In this document: piece by piece, positions 53,501 through 62,484 of the stretch
How positions within the stretch are numbered: the first letter of the stretch is position 1
How the letters are laid out: every line of letters starts with the position of its first letter
Assembly: GCF_020103695.1 (NCBI RefSeq)
Contig: NZ_JAHXBF010000001.1
Span: forward strand, 186,001 to 250,000
Reading direction: 5' to 3'
Length of the DNA stretch: 64,000 bases
Source: Hyalangium versicolor
Lineage (GTDB): Bacteria; Myxococcota; Myxococcia; Myxococcales; Myxococcaceae
Program-made: the position numbers and the translations under genes
Notes under the pieces: generated by a model
What the model was told of the DNA's origin: nothing
The model's database searches: none
Seen by the model: only the letters and a program-made list of their open reading frames with translations

Positions 53501-55436
53501 CCACCGCCAGCGTCACCTTATAGGTGCCCGGCTGCGCGTACGTATGCGTCACCACGGGTCCCTCGGCGGATTGCCCATTCCCAAAGTCCCACCGCCAATC
53601 GATGAGCCGGCCGTCCTCATCGCGCGAGAGGCCGCCGTCGAAGCGAAGTACCTGGCCTACGGCCACGCGCGCCTCTCCCACCCGGGGCAGGGCCTGCGGA
53701 GGGTGGTTGATCATCATGGTGAAGCGCTCGGTGGAGGAAGCGTTGGAGGCGCCGGAGTCATCCTGGACGGTGAGGGTGGCACCGTAGCGCCCAGGTTTCT
53801 CATAGGCGTGCGAGACGCGGGCTCCCTCACCAATCTCGCCATCCCCGAAGTCCCACGTGTAGCGTACCAGTGAGCCATCTGAATCCCCGCTGAGGCTGGC
53901 GTCGAAGACGAGCGTCTGGCTCACGGCGGCAGATGGGAGGGGCGCTACGCGCGGCGTGGGCGGGGCATTGACGCGCACCTCGACGCGGCTCTCAGCAGTG
54001 GAGCAAGGCCCACCTGAGCCGTCGTCCACACGCAGGGTGACGGTGTAGCGTCCCGGCTTGGCATAGGCTCGGTGTACCCGCACGCCTTCAGCGCGCGTCC
54101 CGTCCCCGAAATCCCAACGGAAGCTGGGCGTCAGGCCTTCCATGATCCGCGAGGCGGAGCCGTCAAAGGTGTACTCTTCGCCCGGGGCTCCTGTGCGGTA
54201 CGTTCCCGCATCAGGCTCTGGGGGCGTGGGCACCATGATCTCCCGGCGCTCCTGAGCACCACCAAAGAGCTGCCCGGAGTTGTCCTTCACCCGTAGCACC
54301 ACCGTGTAGCGCCCGGGCTTGGCATATGCGTGGGTCAGGCGTCGGCCAGTGCCGATACTCGCGTCCCCGAAGTCCCACTGGAAGTCCTGCAGGTGTCCGT
54401 CCGGGTCTTTGGAGGCAGAGGAGTCAAAGGCGACGGAGCGGCAGTCCGACACGAGGGTTGTGTCCATCTGCGGCTGAGGGCGGCGGTTGGGACTGATCAT
54501 GCGCCCTGGCAACTCAAGGGCCATAGGCTGTTCGCCCGCTTCCAGATGGACAGCGACGTCGTTGGGGAACTCGTTCCCTCCGCCGATGACCAGTGACAGC
54601 ACATGCGCCTCTTCTCCCGCCTCTATCCGCCCCTGCGCTTGGCTCCACCGCCCTTGCTCTCCCGAGGATACCGTGAGCACCGTCTTCCAAGGGCCCTCTA
54701 CACGTGCAGTGGCCCCGCCGAGATCGAAGGCGTGGAGCGTCAGCGCCTGGGAAGAGGCGGGCAACTGGGCGCGCAGTTCAGCCAACATGTGGGTTTCGGG
54801 GAGATGGAGGGTAGGGGCATAGGCCAGCAGCCGGGCACCGGGTACGGGCTCGAAGCGGTCCTCACTGGCGCTGAGATCTGCCAGAAAGACATTGCCGTCG
54901 TTACCCTGCATACCCTGGACGACCAGCTTGAAGCGCACGACGTCAGCCTCGCGCTCGCCCTGCTCTACCCGGAGGGAGGCGAACACCGTCCAGCGATCGT
55001 TGTGGGCAGGATCGTTCTCCACCTCCCAGGCCTTCAGCAGGGTGCCAGCGGCCAGATCCTCCACGGAGGGCTGTCGGGTGCGCAGCGAGGGGGCCGAGGT
55101 GGCCGCGCTACCGCCGTAAAGGGCGAAGCGCGTTCGCGTGTCGAAAGGGCCGGTCGGCGCGTCGTGTCCGCCGCCACAGTCCGCGTCGAAGAGGCGGAGG
55201 AAGACGGGCGAAGCGGTGCTCGCGGGCAGCTCGATCAAGAACACCTGGTAGGGCGTATGGGCCCCCTCGGTGGGGCTGGCCATAGGGCCGTACGCCACCA
55301 GGTACACAGGCTCATTCTCATTGGCTCGCGCCACCCCTCCCAGTGTCACCAGCAGCAAGGCCAGGACGAGGCGGCCTGGCGGATGCGGCCTCACGCGAGA
55401 CGGCTCCATGGGAAAGGTCGGGGAGGGAAGAGTCAT
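50511..55436 (-). CDS. Giant exported protein with 15 PKD domains
   Basis: About 1641 residues. A signal peptide (PGRLVLALLLVTLGGVARA) precedes a 300-residue N-terminal region with beta-sandwich character and Cys (LFDADCGGGHD), then 15 PKD repeats, each with a WDFGDG-type core (variants WDFGNG, WTFSDG, WNFGDG, WWFGDG) and HxYxxPGxYxVxLxVxDxSG. There is no C-terminal membrane anchor or sorting motif; it ends in a short Ser/Gln tail. PKD strings usually serve as spacers or adhesive modules on surface proteins. ATG 55436 makes the classical 4-bp overlap with the FecR gene; ATG 55442 also possible. The 3' end overlaps the STAND gene end by 17 bp, convergent. Confidence 0.85.
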   Translation of the reverse strand: MTLPSPTFPMEPSRVRPHPPGRLVLALLLVTLGGVARANENEPVYLVAYGPMASPTEGAHTPYQVFLIELPASTASPVFLRLFDADCGGGHDAPTGPFDTRTRFALYGGSAATSAPSLRTRQPSVEDLAAGTLLKAWEVENDPAHNDRWTVFASLRVEQGEREADVVRFKLVVQGMQGNDGNVFLADLSASEDRFEPVPGARLLAYAPTLHLPETHMLAELRAQLPASSQALTLHAFDLGGATARVEGPWKTVLTVSSGEQGRWSQAQGRIEAGEEAHVLSLVIGGGNEFPNDVAVHLEAGEQPMALELPGRMISPNRRPQPQMDTTLVSDCRSVAFDSSASKDPDGHLQDFQWDFGDASIGTGRRLTHAYAKPGRYTVVLRVKDNSGQLFGGAQERREIMVPTPPEPDAGTYRTGAPGEEYTFDGSASRIMEGLTPSFRWDFGDGTRAEGVRVHRAYAKPGRYTVTLRVDDGSGGPCSTAESRVEVRVNAPPTPRVAPLPSAAVSQTLVFDASLSGDSDGSLVRYTWDFGDGEIGEGARVSHAYEKPGRYGATLTVQDDSGASNASSTERFTMMINHPPQALPRVGEARVAVGQVLRFDGGLSRDEDGRLIDWRWDFGNGQSAEGPVVTHTYAQPGTYKVTLAVEDDVGARSEQSLTVFVNAPPVARASAPPVVTSSEVRFDASGSSDPDGSIVAWEWDFGDGGQGTGVSPLHVYARSGPWHVRLKVRDDSDTTSGKAETEILVVVNDRPIADAGPDHTVALGESLEFSGRDSVDPDGEIVAYRWDFGDGTTAEGRAVTHAFKTPGVYMVRLTVQDNSGHAEAVDMDEARVTVNAPPVARAGTDVRTAPGLSVRLDGSGSYDPDGTSLSYQWTFSDGASEVAGPTTTRTFTRPGMYEATLTVRDSSGARNALSQDRVRIHVNAPPRARPSKPSPTCERTVTLDGSASSDPDGQPLTYTWNFGDGSPNASGIRVMHTFTQGGKYPVKLTVNDGTGLPNATDSASFTVTLGRRPVAKAGEDRRVCTSDVVLFNAGKSRDPDEGPLKFLWDFGDGTTRRGQNVTNVYRQEGRYEVMLAVEKEHESGLEACSRDEDRLTVHVAKAPVAEAGSNQEVCTGHEVHFDGSASKDADGVVNSFSWDFGDGKRSGGATPTHVYSKPGKYRVELTITGDRVGQCDDTDTDDLIVNVQEAPTPHLSAPSMVSVGQEVALDASGSISSGEPITSWQWDFGDGTSAEGERVTHRYDHPGRYTLALTARMDSKAACNAATTRAVLTVNAPPIANAGDDLIVAEGDAVEFNGTESKDPDGVITSWQWDFGDGAAGSGARAQHTYTKAGRYKATLRVRDDSGVGNDTASATHEVTVNAAPQPVLTAPQQTCARAPVAFSAGGSTDADGPITTWRWDFGDGTETEEMNTTHAYAAPGTYQVTLTADDGRGVGNSRRSAVRQLVVNQPPLAMAGPDLRACPGQVLTLDGRRSLDAEGAALRLSWWFGDGAQVEGARVTHAWERPGTYTARLVADDGSGISCSEGVDEAQVVVNAPPVAMAGDDREALVGGVHDELTFDAGGSSDPDGGRLTYEWDFGDGHRELGAKVRHAFREPGRYVVRLRVKDDSKTECAESMDELIVHARHRPVEEGASQVSAQP

Positions 55437-57820
55437 CGGCATGGATAATCTCGCTGGTTTTGATTGGTATCCTGGAGGCGGAGTTGCCGCAGCCGCACTG
55501 CGCCCTGGGTAGAGGGGGGGACAATCATCACGGCCTGGTACTCGCCGCTGGCGCGGTTGAGGCGCAGGTGGCCCCGTAGACGCTCGTGGCCGATCTGGAG
55601 GATGTAGTCGGCGGCGCTCCGCAGGCCGCTTGCGTCGCGTGCGCGCACGCGCACGCTAACCCTGTCTCCGGGTGCCACCGAGGCGGGGGAGGCGGTGCAG
55701 TCGAGCAACTCCGGCGCATCACGATCCAACTGGACGTGGCGCTCCATGACAGTGCGGTTGCCCACGGCATCGGCGGCCTCCAGGCGCAGGAGGTTGAGCC
55801 CTGGGCGTAGGGTCACTGCGTGGGAGAAGCGCTCCCCTGCCAAGGGCAACCGCACGCCGTCCAGCCAGAGTTCTGTCGCCCCGTGAGCAGCGCCGGACAA
55901 CACCAGGGACGCGGAGCCTGTGACAGCCGGCGGCTCAGGTTCCAGCACCAGGTCCGGTGGCTCATCGTCCCGCTCGATCTCGAAGGACTCCTCGCGCGTG
56001 CCCCCTTTCGCATGCTCAAGCACCATGCGCAGGCGCTGCACGCCTGGGTGCAGAGGCACGTGCGCCAGGAATGCCCCTGTCCCGTCCGCGTGCGTGCGCG
56101 CCACCAGCTCGCCGCCCTCGCGGGTGAAGGTGAGGGCTGTGTCTGGATTGGTGATACCCCTTAGGACGAGGATCTCATTGCGGCCGAGGAAGTGCCCATC
56201 TCCCTGGCGCACCAACTCTGGGGCCCAAGCCATGGAAATCGGCTCGGGCGGTTGGTAGCGCACGGTGCGCTTGACGCGATGCTCTTGGCCCGCTCGAGTT
56301 TTGGCCACCAACTCCAGGAGACTCTCGCCTGGAATGAGTGCCAGCACCTTGGAGAACTTCCCATCCTTCTCCACCCTCAGGGCCTCCCCATTCAGGGTGA
56401 GGCTGAGCCCTGGCTCCATCTCGCCGGTGAGTTCACCGGTGACGAGGATGGAGGGATCTCGGAACGTCTCTCCTTCTTTCGGAGACTGGATCTCAATGGT
56501 CGGCGGCTCCGGGTCCTGGACGATGAAGCGCTGCGGTCGGCTTCGCGGCCCGGGGAAGCCGTCCCCGTCGAAGGGCGACACCGACCAGTAGAAGGCCCCA
56601 CCCGCGGGTACGGCGAGGGTGTAGGTAGGCTCCAACAGATCCTTCACGGAGAGATGTATCTGAGTGAAACCATCATCTCTGGCCACCTCGAGCCAATAGC
56701 TTACCGCTCCGGATACCCGCTGCCATTCCAGTCGCACGGTGCGGACGTAAAGCTTCGCGTTGGCCTCCGGTGAGGTCAGCTCGGGCTCTGTTAGCAATTG
56801 CTTGCGCACGGTGGGCTTGCGGCCCTTCTCAAGGAGGGCCCCCTGGTTGTGCTCCACGTCAATGGCGCCCATGGTCGTCTCCACCCGCATCTTCCCCTCG
56901 TCGAAGTTGACCATTCGCACTTGCTCCGCGGCCCCGCGCCCCACCCAGAAGTTGCGCGAGCTTCCTTGTACGCTCGTGTCCGAGCCTGCGATGCGGATCT
57001 GGATACCCCCGCGTCCTGGGCCGCGCTGCGTTCGCACGTCACCCTCCAGAAGAGTGATGCGAGGCTGCAGGTTCTGCTGCGCTGGGTCCATCCGCGATGT
57101 TTCGATAACAATCCCGTCTTTCTCGCCCAGACGCGTGGTGGCACCGTTCCGCATGCGCAGCACGGCCGAGGCGCCCGGTCCGGTGCGCACGGTCTCTCCT
57201 GCGAACAGCCGCGCGCCCCGCGAGATCTCGCGCCAGGTCGCCTCTGAGCCGCGCTTCGCCTGAACCTTGCCGGTGGCGAACTCCAGAGTAGCCTCAGAGG
57301 CACGATCGTTTTGTGCGCTCATCCGCTTCAGTGCGTCTTGGGCGAGTTGTTCGGCCTGCAGGGCCGCGTCAAAGCACTCCTCCCATTGCATCTGTTGGCG
57401 GTACCTTAGGGCCTTTTCCTGAAGTTCCTGAGCGCGGCGCAAGTCTTCCCCGGACAGCACCGGCTCGCCGGCGCGCGCGGCATCGTCTAGTTGCGCACGT
57501 GCTTTCTCGAGTTGACGCAGCGCCCTTGAGATGCGGGTGGACGGGATCTTCAGCCGCATTCCCTCCCTGACGTCCAAGGGAGAGCTGAGCCCATTGGCCT
57601 TGACGATTTCTGACCAGAGATTGGCATCCCCCAGGTACTCCTCTGCCAGCGCGCGCAAGGTGTCACTTGGCTTCACTGTGAGGGTGAAGTCCTCCGCAGC
57701 TATGGCCGTGGGCGCAGCTATGCTAAACCATAGATATACAAGCATCACCCTCAAAGTCAGTCGGGCACCATGGGCAGGCAAGCATTCGCGAGCTTGTACT
57801 GCTCTCAAGGAGAAGATCAT
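55433..57820 (-). CDS. LysM and FecR domain exported protein
   Basis: 795 residues with a long-n-region signal sequence (VMLVYLWFSIAAPTAIAA). A LysM domain follows at about 45-95 (LTVKPSDTLRALAEEYLGDANLWSEIVKANG), then a helical segment (100-175), a FecR domain at about 185-300 (GARLFAGETVRTGPGASAVLRMRNGATTRLGEKDGIVI), then several Ig-like beta-sandwich modules (YWLEVARDDGFTQIHLS, PPTIEIQSPKEGE, DDEPPDLVLEPEPP). LysM binds peptidoglycan, so the protein is probably wall-attached and could hold the PKD partner. GAGG lies 8 bp before the ATG at 57820; ATG 57745 is an alternative. Confidence 0.82.
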   Translation of the reverse strand: MIFSLRAVQARECLPAHGARLTLRVMLVYLWFSIAAPTAIAAEDFTLTVKPSDTLRALAEEYLGDANLWSEIVKANGLSSPLDVREGMRLKIPSTRISRALRQLEKARAQLDDAARAGEPVLSGEDLRRAQELQEKALRYRQQMQWEECFDAALQAEQLAQDALKRMSAQNDRASEATLEFATGKVQAKRGSEATWREISRGARLFAGETVRTGPGASAVLRMRNGATTRLGEKDGIVIETSRMDPAQQNLQPRITLLEGDVRTQRGPGRGGIQIRIAGSDTSVQGSSRNFWVGRGAAEQVRMVNFDEGKMRVETTMGAIDVEHNQGALLEKGRKPTVRKQLLTEPELTSPEANAKLYVRTVRLEWQRVSGAVSYWLEVARDDGFTQIHLSVKDLLEPTYTLAVPAGGAFYWSVSPFDGDGFPGPRSRPQRFIVQDPEPPTIEIQSPKEGETFRDPSILVTGELTGEMEPGLSLTLNGEALRVEKDGKFSKVLALIPGESLLELVAKTRAGQEHRVKRTVRYQPPEPISMAWAPELVRQGDGHFLGRNEILVLRGITNPDTALTFTREGGELVARTHADGTGAFLAHVPLHPGVQRLRMVLEHAKGGTREESFEIERDDEPPDLVLEPEPPAVTGSASLVLSGAAHGATELWLDGVRLPLAGERFSHAVTLRPGLNLLRLEAADAVGNRTVMERHVQLDRDAPELLDCTASPASVAPGDRVSVRVRARDASGLRSAADYILQIGHERLRGHLRLNRASGEYQAVMIVPPSTQGAVRLRQLRLQDTNQNQRDYPCR

Positions 57821-57990
57821 GGATGAGCCTCATCGCGTATGCGAAGGTTGAAGGCCGACGGTTACGCGCCCTACTTCCGCTCCTGAGAACTCAAGAGTAG
57901 AGGCAGATTACCATTCAAGCTGAGGGTGACTGTGAATTGCATCACTCCTCGGAGGTGAACTGCTTCACTGTGCAGCTCCTGCGCCCCCTG
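57821..57990. other. Non-coding spacer, no feature seen
   Basis: Lower-GC sequence upstream of the FecR gene and before the transposase remnants. It should hold the FecR-PKD promoter; no box is assigned and no RNA gene is seen. Confidence 0.4.
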
Positions 57991-58204
57991 TTGCTAGGGT
58001 ATGCCCCTTGTTCTTGGGCTGGCACATCTGAGCATGAGCAGGCTTTAGGGTGACGTTGAGCTGTCGGCAATTCTCGAGAAGAGCTCTTGCTGTCGTAGCC
58101 CTTGTCGGCACCCATGGTAACGCGACAACAGATGGAAGTTGACCGTGGAGTTGCCCAGATTGTCCGTTGGCCGCTGGTCCTTCTTCTCCTCGTCCTTCAG
58201 CCGG
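57990..58204 (-). pseudogene. Fragment of a DDE (IS5/IS1182-like) transposase
   Basis: Reverse-strand fragments LKDEEKKDQRPTDNLGNSTVNFH and, after a deletion, ADKGYDSK with ENCRQLNVTLKPAHAQ in a shifted frame match the inter-motif region and the (G)ADKGYDS motif of IS5/IS1182-type transposases. Frames are broken at least twice and both ends are missing. Confidence 0.4.
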
Positions 58205-58841
58205 AAGGATTTCAGCCGAGTGGTGCTGGAGGATGACGACGACGGACTTGTAGCTGACGGCGCGGTGGCGCAGTGCTCGGGCACACGCCTTCTCCACGCG
58301 GGCCTTGCAGTACTTCTTCTCGTCGGCCAGGCGCAGCACGCCCAGCGCCGAGCGGAAGTCCTGCTGCGGGTGGGGCTGCTTCGTCATGAGCTCCTCCACC
58401 AGCTTCGCGCACGAGGGGCCCACGCCTTCGGCCCAGCGGATGAGGCGCGAGGATGTCCACTCAGCGTGCTGCCGGTGGGAGGCGGGCATGTGCTCGGCCT
58501 GCGTGTGAAGCGACCCTTCTGCGCGCTGCGTACGTGGCTGGCCACGCGGCGGCCGGCGAGGAAGACTTCGACGCAGCCCTCCGTGTGGCGGATGTCCACC
58601 GGCTTGCCCACCAGCGTGTACGGCACGCTGTACCAGTGCCCTTCCAACTCGACGTGGTAGTCGATGTTCACTCGCGCCTTCTTCCGGAAGGCCAGCTGGT
58701 AGGTCCGCGCCGGCAGGGGCTTGAGCGCCGCGCGCTCCACCTCCTCGAAGAGCTCGCGGCGACTCTTGCCCAGCTTGCGCATGGGCCGTCCGTTGAGTCT
58801 CTCCAGCAGCGGCCGCACCGCCTGGTGCACCTCCGTGGGCC
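58205..58841 (-). pseudogene. C-terminal fragment of an IS21-family transposase (istA)
   Basis: Residues starting at EVHQAVRPLLERLNGRPM and continuing KARVNIDYHVELEGHWYSVPYTLVGKPVDI then RRVASHVRS are the IstA C-terminal half. A frameshift near 58490-58515 moves to MPASHRQHAEWTSSRLIRWAE and HPQQDFRSALGVLRLA in the next frame. The N-terminal catalytic domain and istB are absent. Confidence 0.7.
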
Positions 58842-58960
58842 TACCTCAAGGACGTGTTGCCCACGCTCGGCGACACCCGCTTTCCGGCCTCTCGCTTCGA
58901 AGAGCTCTTGTCGGAGGCCTGGCTCCAACAGCAGCGCCAGCAACTGTGGGCTTGTCGATC
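58842..58960 (+). pseudogene. C-terminal fragment of an IS66-family transposase
   Basis: On the + strand TAC at 58842 begins YLKDVLPTLGDTRF then SRFEELLSEAWLQQQ, matching the end of IS66 TnpC (YLxDVLxRL...RIDELLPxxW). The fragment abuts the IS21 remnant without a gap, so one element inserted into or recombined with the other. Confidence 0.55.
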
Positions 58961-59194
58961 CCGCTTCAGTCACCGCTCAGGGGGGGATTACCCCTCATGG
59001 CACTCGTGAGACCTGGGCAGGACTGGGGTTTACCCCTAACTGCCTCACCAGATGAAGACAGACTCCGGCTCCCAAGAACTGTTAGATTTTTCACGCGACC
59101 TGGCCAGCGCTGCCGTACAATTACAACAGTAACTGCTGCCCATGCGCGCTGCTCAGGACGCGATTCCTCCCCAGGGCCCGTTGAGCTCAACGAG

Positions 59195-61228
59195 ATGAAC
59201 AGAATGACACCGGCCATCCCGTCCCATCACGAAACCCTTGTCCACGTCCTGCGCGAGCATGCCGAGCGCCGCCGGGATTCCCTCGCCATGACCTTCTTGG
59301 CCGACGGCGAGTCCGTCAGCCAGGAGTTCACCTTCCACGAGCTCGATCGTCGGATACGAGCCGTTGCGGCCCGGCTACAGGACATGAATACCGAGGGTGA
59401 GCGCGCCCTCTTGCTCTTCGAGAGCGACCTCGACTTCGTCATCGCATTTCTCGGTTGCCTCTATGCCCGAGTGGTAGCCGTTCCCGCCTATCCCCCCCGT
59501 TCCAATCCCCATCACCTTCAGCGCCTGCAAGCGCTCGTGGCTGATGCCCAGGCCAAGGTGGTGCTCGCTACGCGCGCTATCACGAGCCGCGTCAAGGAAC
59601 AGATCACCCAGCTCCCGGTGCTCGCTTCGGCGCGCTGGATCGATCTGAGCGAGGTCGGAGAGGGGGCCGCCGATGCGTGGAAGATGCCCGATCTCCGAGG
59701 CGAGACCCTCGCATTCCTTCAGTACACCTCGGGCTCTCTGGGCACGCCGAAGGGGGTCATGGTGAGCCATGGCAACCTCCTGCACAACTCGGCCCAGATC
59801 GCGGACGCGTTCCAGCATTCGGACAAGACGGTGTACGTGGGGTGGCTGCCGCTGTTCCACGACATGGGACTCATCGGCAACGTCCTGCAATCGCTCTACT
59901 TGGGGGGCCGGTGCATATCGATGCCCCCTGCCGCGTTCATCCAAAAGCCGGTGCGTTGGTTGCGTGCCATCTCGACGTACGGAGCCACCACGAGCGGCGC
60001 ACCGAGCTCCGCCTACGATCTGTGCGCTCGGAAGATCACGGACGATCAGCTCGAAGGAATCAACCTCGGAACGTGGCATGTGGCCTACAACGGTGCCGAA
60101 CCAGTACGCGCCGACGTGATCGATGCGTTCGCCAGGCGCTTTGCGCCATACGGCTTCCGGCGCCCCGCGATGTACCCTTGCTACGGCATGGCGGAGTCCA
60201 CCCTCATCATCTCGGGCGGCGATGCCTTGACCGACCTCTCGATCCGCTCGGTGGACGGGGCGGCCCTCGAGAAAGGCCTGGTCGCGGACGCAGCCACCGG
60301 CCAGCCCGCGCGCCGCATCGTGAGTTGTGGGCACACGCGGCTGGGCCAGGAGGTGCGGATCGTCGATCCGGCCACCTGCATCCCTTGTCCGCCGGGCAAG
60401 GTCGGAGAGATCTGGTTGGCAGGCGCGAGTGTGGCTCTGGGGTACTGGAATCGCGCGGAGCTGACGAGGGAAGTCTTTCAAGCCCGCGTCCCGGACAGCG
60501 ACAAGCCCTTCCTTCGCACGGGAGACCTCGGATTCGTCGAGGGCTCGCAGCTTTACGTCACGGGCCGCTTGAAGGATCTCATTATCATCCACGGCCGCAA
60601 TCATTATCCCCAGGACATCGAGGCGACGGCCGGGCAGAGCTCCAAGGTCCTGCGACCGGGCCAAGGAGCGGCCTTTTCGATCGATGGGCCCGAAAGCGAG
60701 GTGCTCGTGGTGGTGCACGAGGTGGAGCGTGAGGCCTTGAACGTCCTGGACGTGCCGGCGGTCGCGGGGCAGATCCGACAGGCCGTCTCCGAGGAGCACG
60801 AACTCCTGGTGCATGCCGTGGTGCTGCTCAAGCCAGGCAGCCTGCCCAAGACGTCGAGCGGCAAGGTGCAGCGCTCCGTGTGCCGCGCCCATTTCCTGGC
60901 CGGCACGCTCGATGCCGTGGGCCAATGGAGTGTGCCACTGACAGGGCCTGCTCCCGAGGCGTCACCCGAAGCGCCTCCCCCGGCAGCTCACACCGCGGAG
61001 TCGATCCAGTCCTGGCTCGTCGAGCGCGTTGCCGCACGCCTGCGCATCGCCGCGGCCCAGATCGACACCCAGGAGCCCCTGGCCCATTACGGGCTCGAAT
61101 CCACGCTGGCAGTGAGCCTGACCGGAGAGCTGGGCAAGAGGCTCGGGGTCCAGTTGGAACCCTTGATCTTCTGGGAGTACCCCAGCATCGAGCAGCTTTC
61201 TGAGCACCTCGCATCCCTGTCCCCGTAG
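59195..61228 (+). CDS. Fatty acyl-AMP ligase with C-terminal acyl carrier domain
   Basis: 677 residues. The adenylation domain (5-560) shows YTSGSLGTPKGVMVSHGN (about 178), WLPLFHDMGLIGNVLQ, a YGMAES motif, GRLKDLIIIHGRNHYPQDIE and GKVQR near the end, the FAAL subfamily pattern. A carrier domain follows at about 595-670 with the phosphopantetheine Ser in YGLESTLA. FAALs activate a fatty acid as acyl-AMP and load it onto the carrier, so this is a starter for a lipid-tailed polyketide or lipopeptide. The frame is open much further upstream, but that DNA is transposase remnants; ATG 59195 (MNRMTPAIPSHHE) is preferred, with only a weak ribosome site. It overlaps or abuts the P450 gene. Confidence 0.93.
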   Translation: MNRMTPAIPSHHETLVHVLREHAERRRDSLAMTFLADGESVSQEFTFHELDRRIRAVAARLQDMNTEGERALLLFESDLDFVIAFLGCLYARVVAVPAYPPRSNPHHLQRLQALVADAQAKVVLATRAITSRVKEQITQLPVLASARWIDLSEVGEGAADAWKMPDLRGETLAFLQYTSGSLGTPKGVMVSHGNLLHNSAQIADAFQHSDKTVYVGWLPLFHDMGLIGNVLQSLYLGGRCISMPPAAFIQKPVRWLRAISTYGATTSGAPSSAYDLCARKITDDQLEGINLGTWHVAYNGAEPVRADVIDAFARRFAPYGFRRPAMYPCYGMAESTLIISGGDALTDLSIRSVDGAALEKGLVADAATGQPARRIVSCGHTRLGQEVRIVDPATCIPCPPGKVGEIWLAGASVALGYWNRAELTREVFQARVPDSDKPFLRTGDLGFVEGSQLYVTGRLKDLIIIHGRNHYPQDIEATAGQSSKVLRPGQGAAFSIDGPESEVLVVVHEVEREALNVLDVPAVAGQIRQAVSEEHELLVHAVVLLKPGSLPKTSSGKVQRSVCRAHFLAGTLDAVGQWSVPLTGPAPEASPEAPPPAAHTAESIQSWLVERVAARLRIAAAQIDTQEPLAHYGLESTLAVSLTGELGKRLGVQLEPLIFWEYPSIEQLSEHLASLSP

Positions 61229-61248
61229 TGCTGGAGAGTCCAGGAGCC

Positions 61249-62484
61249 ATGACTCAGCGCCTCCAATTCAATCCTCTCTCCCCAGAGTTCCACGAGGATC
61301 CGTATCCCTTCTATGCGCGCCTGCGCGAAGCGGAGCCCGTCCATCGGAATGCCATGGGGAACTGGCTGCTGACGCGTTACGACGACGTCGCCGCGGTGCT
61401 GCGGGACAACCGTTTCGGTGTCCACAGCATGTCGGGGAACCTCCGCAGCAAGAAGCGCTTTCTGGGGCAGGACCAGACGCTCGATACGCTCGCGGCCACA
61501 GTCGATCAATGGCTCATGTTTCTCAACCCGCCGGATCACACCCGGATGCGGCGGCTCGTGAACCGGTCCTTCACCCCGGCGGCCGTGAAGAGCCTGCACG
61601 CGCAGGTGGAGAGGACGGTGGCGGCGCTCCTCGAGCCGGTGCGGCAAACCGGAAAGATGGACATCATCAACGATCTCGCCGTCCCGCTGGCGGTCGGGAC
61701 CATCTCCAGCATCCTTGGCGTGCCCCCCGAGGATGGCAAGAGCGTCCTCCGCTGGACGGAGGCCCTCTCTCATATCGTCGATCCGCTCCGCTCGCTGGAG
61801 GAGTACCTGGAGATGGATCAGGTGGCGGGCGAGTTCATGGAGTACTTCCGCGTGCTCTTCCAGGAGCGGCGGCGCGAGCCCAGGAACGACCTCATCAGCT
61901 TGCTGGTCTCCGATCAGAAGGGAGAGGAGATCACCGAGAACGACCTCCTGTCGGTGTGCACCAACCTGTTCGCCGCAGGGCAGAAGACGACCGTCAACTT
62001 CATCGGCAATGGCATGCGCGCGCTCCTTAGCAACCCGGAGCAGCTCGTCCTGCTGCGCGAGCGCCCCGAGATCACGTCTGGCGCCATGGACGAGTTGTTG
62101 CGCTACGACAGCCCGGTCCAGCTCATCACCCGGCTGTCCCGTGAGGAGGTGACCCTGCGCGGTAGGACGATCCCGCCCAAAAGCATCGTCTTCCTCGCGC
62201 TCGGTGCGGCAAACCGCGACCCGCAGCAGTTCCCCGACCCGGATCGCTGCGACCTCACGCGCAAGGACATCCGTCACGTTGCGTTCGCCCCGGGCACGCA
62301 CTTTTGCACCGGGGCGGGGCTCGCTCACCTCGAAGGGCAGATCGCCATCAGCGCCCTCGTTCGCGAATTCGATGACCTCGCGCTCGTGTCGAACGTCGTC
62401 GAGCTGGAGAGCGAGGTCATCTTCCGGGGACCGAAGTCGCTCCCGATGACGTTCACCCCCCGAATTGCCCAGGACGCACGATGA
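61249..62484 (+). CDS. Cytochrome P450
   Basis: 411 residues. The heme motif is FAPGTHFCTGAG with Cys353; the K-helix ExxR is in AMDELLRYDSPVQ, and the I-helix reads LFAAGQKTTVNF. The usual acid before TT (A/G-G-x-E/D-T-T) is Lys here, which may affect proton delivery. It probably oxidises the polyketide or its acyl chain. GTG 61228, overlapping the FAAL stop, is possible, but ATG 61249 (AGGAG close upstream) is chosen. The stop overlaps the PKS start by 4 bp. Confidence 0.92.
   Translation: MTQRLQFNPLSPEFHEDPYPFYARLREAEPVHRNAMGNWLLTRYDDVAAVLRDNRFGVHSMSGNLRSKKRFLGQDQTLDTLAATVDQWLMFLNPPDHTRMRRLVNRSFTPAAVKSLHAQVERTVAALLEPVRQTGKMDIINDLAVPLAVGTISSILGVPPEDGKSVLRWTEALSHIVDPLRSLEEYLEMDQVAGEFMEYFRVLFQERRREPRNDLISLLVSDQKGEEITENDLLSVCTNLFAAGQKTTVNFIGNGMRALLSNPEQLVLLRERPEITSGAMDELLRYDSPVQLITRLSREEVTLRGRTIPPKSIVFLALGAANRDPQQFPDPDRCDLTRKDIRHVAFAPGTHFCTGAGLAHLEGQIAISALVREFDDLALVSNVVELESEVIFRGPKSLPMTFTPRIAQDAR

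Noticed and set aside
58721..59194. Upstream in-frame extension of the FAAL gene
   Set aside because: The DNA is IS21 and IS66 remnant, and the extension has no FAAL homology; start placed at 59195.
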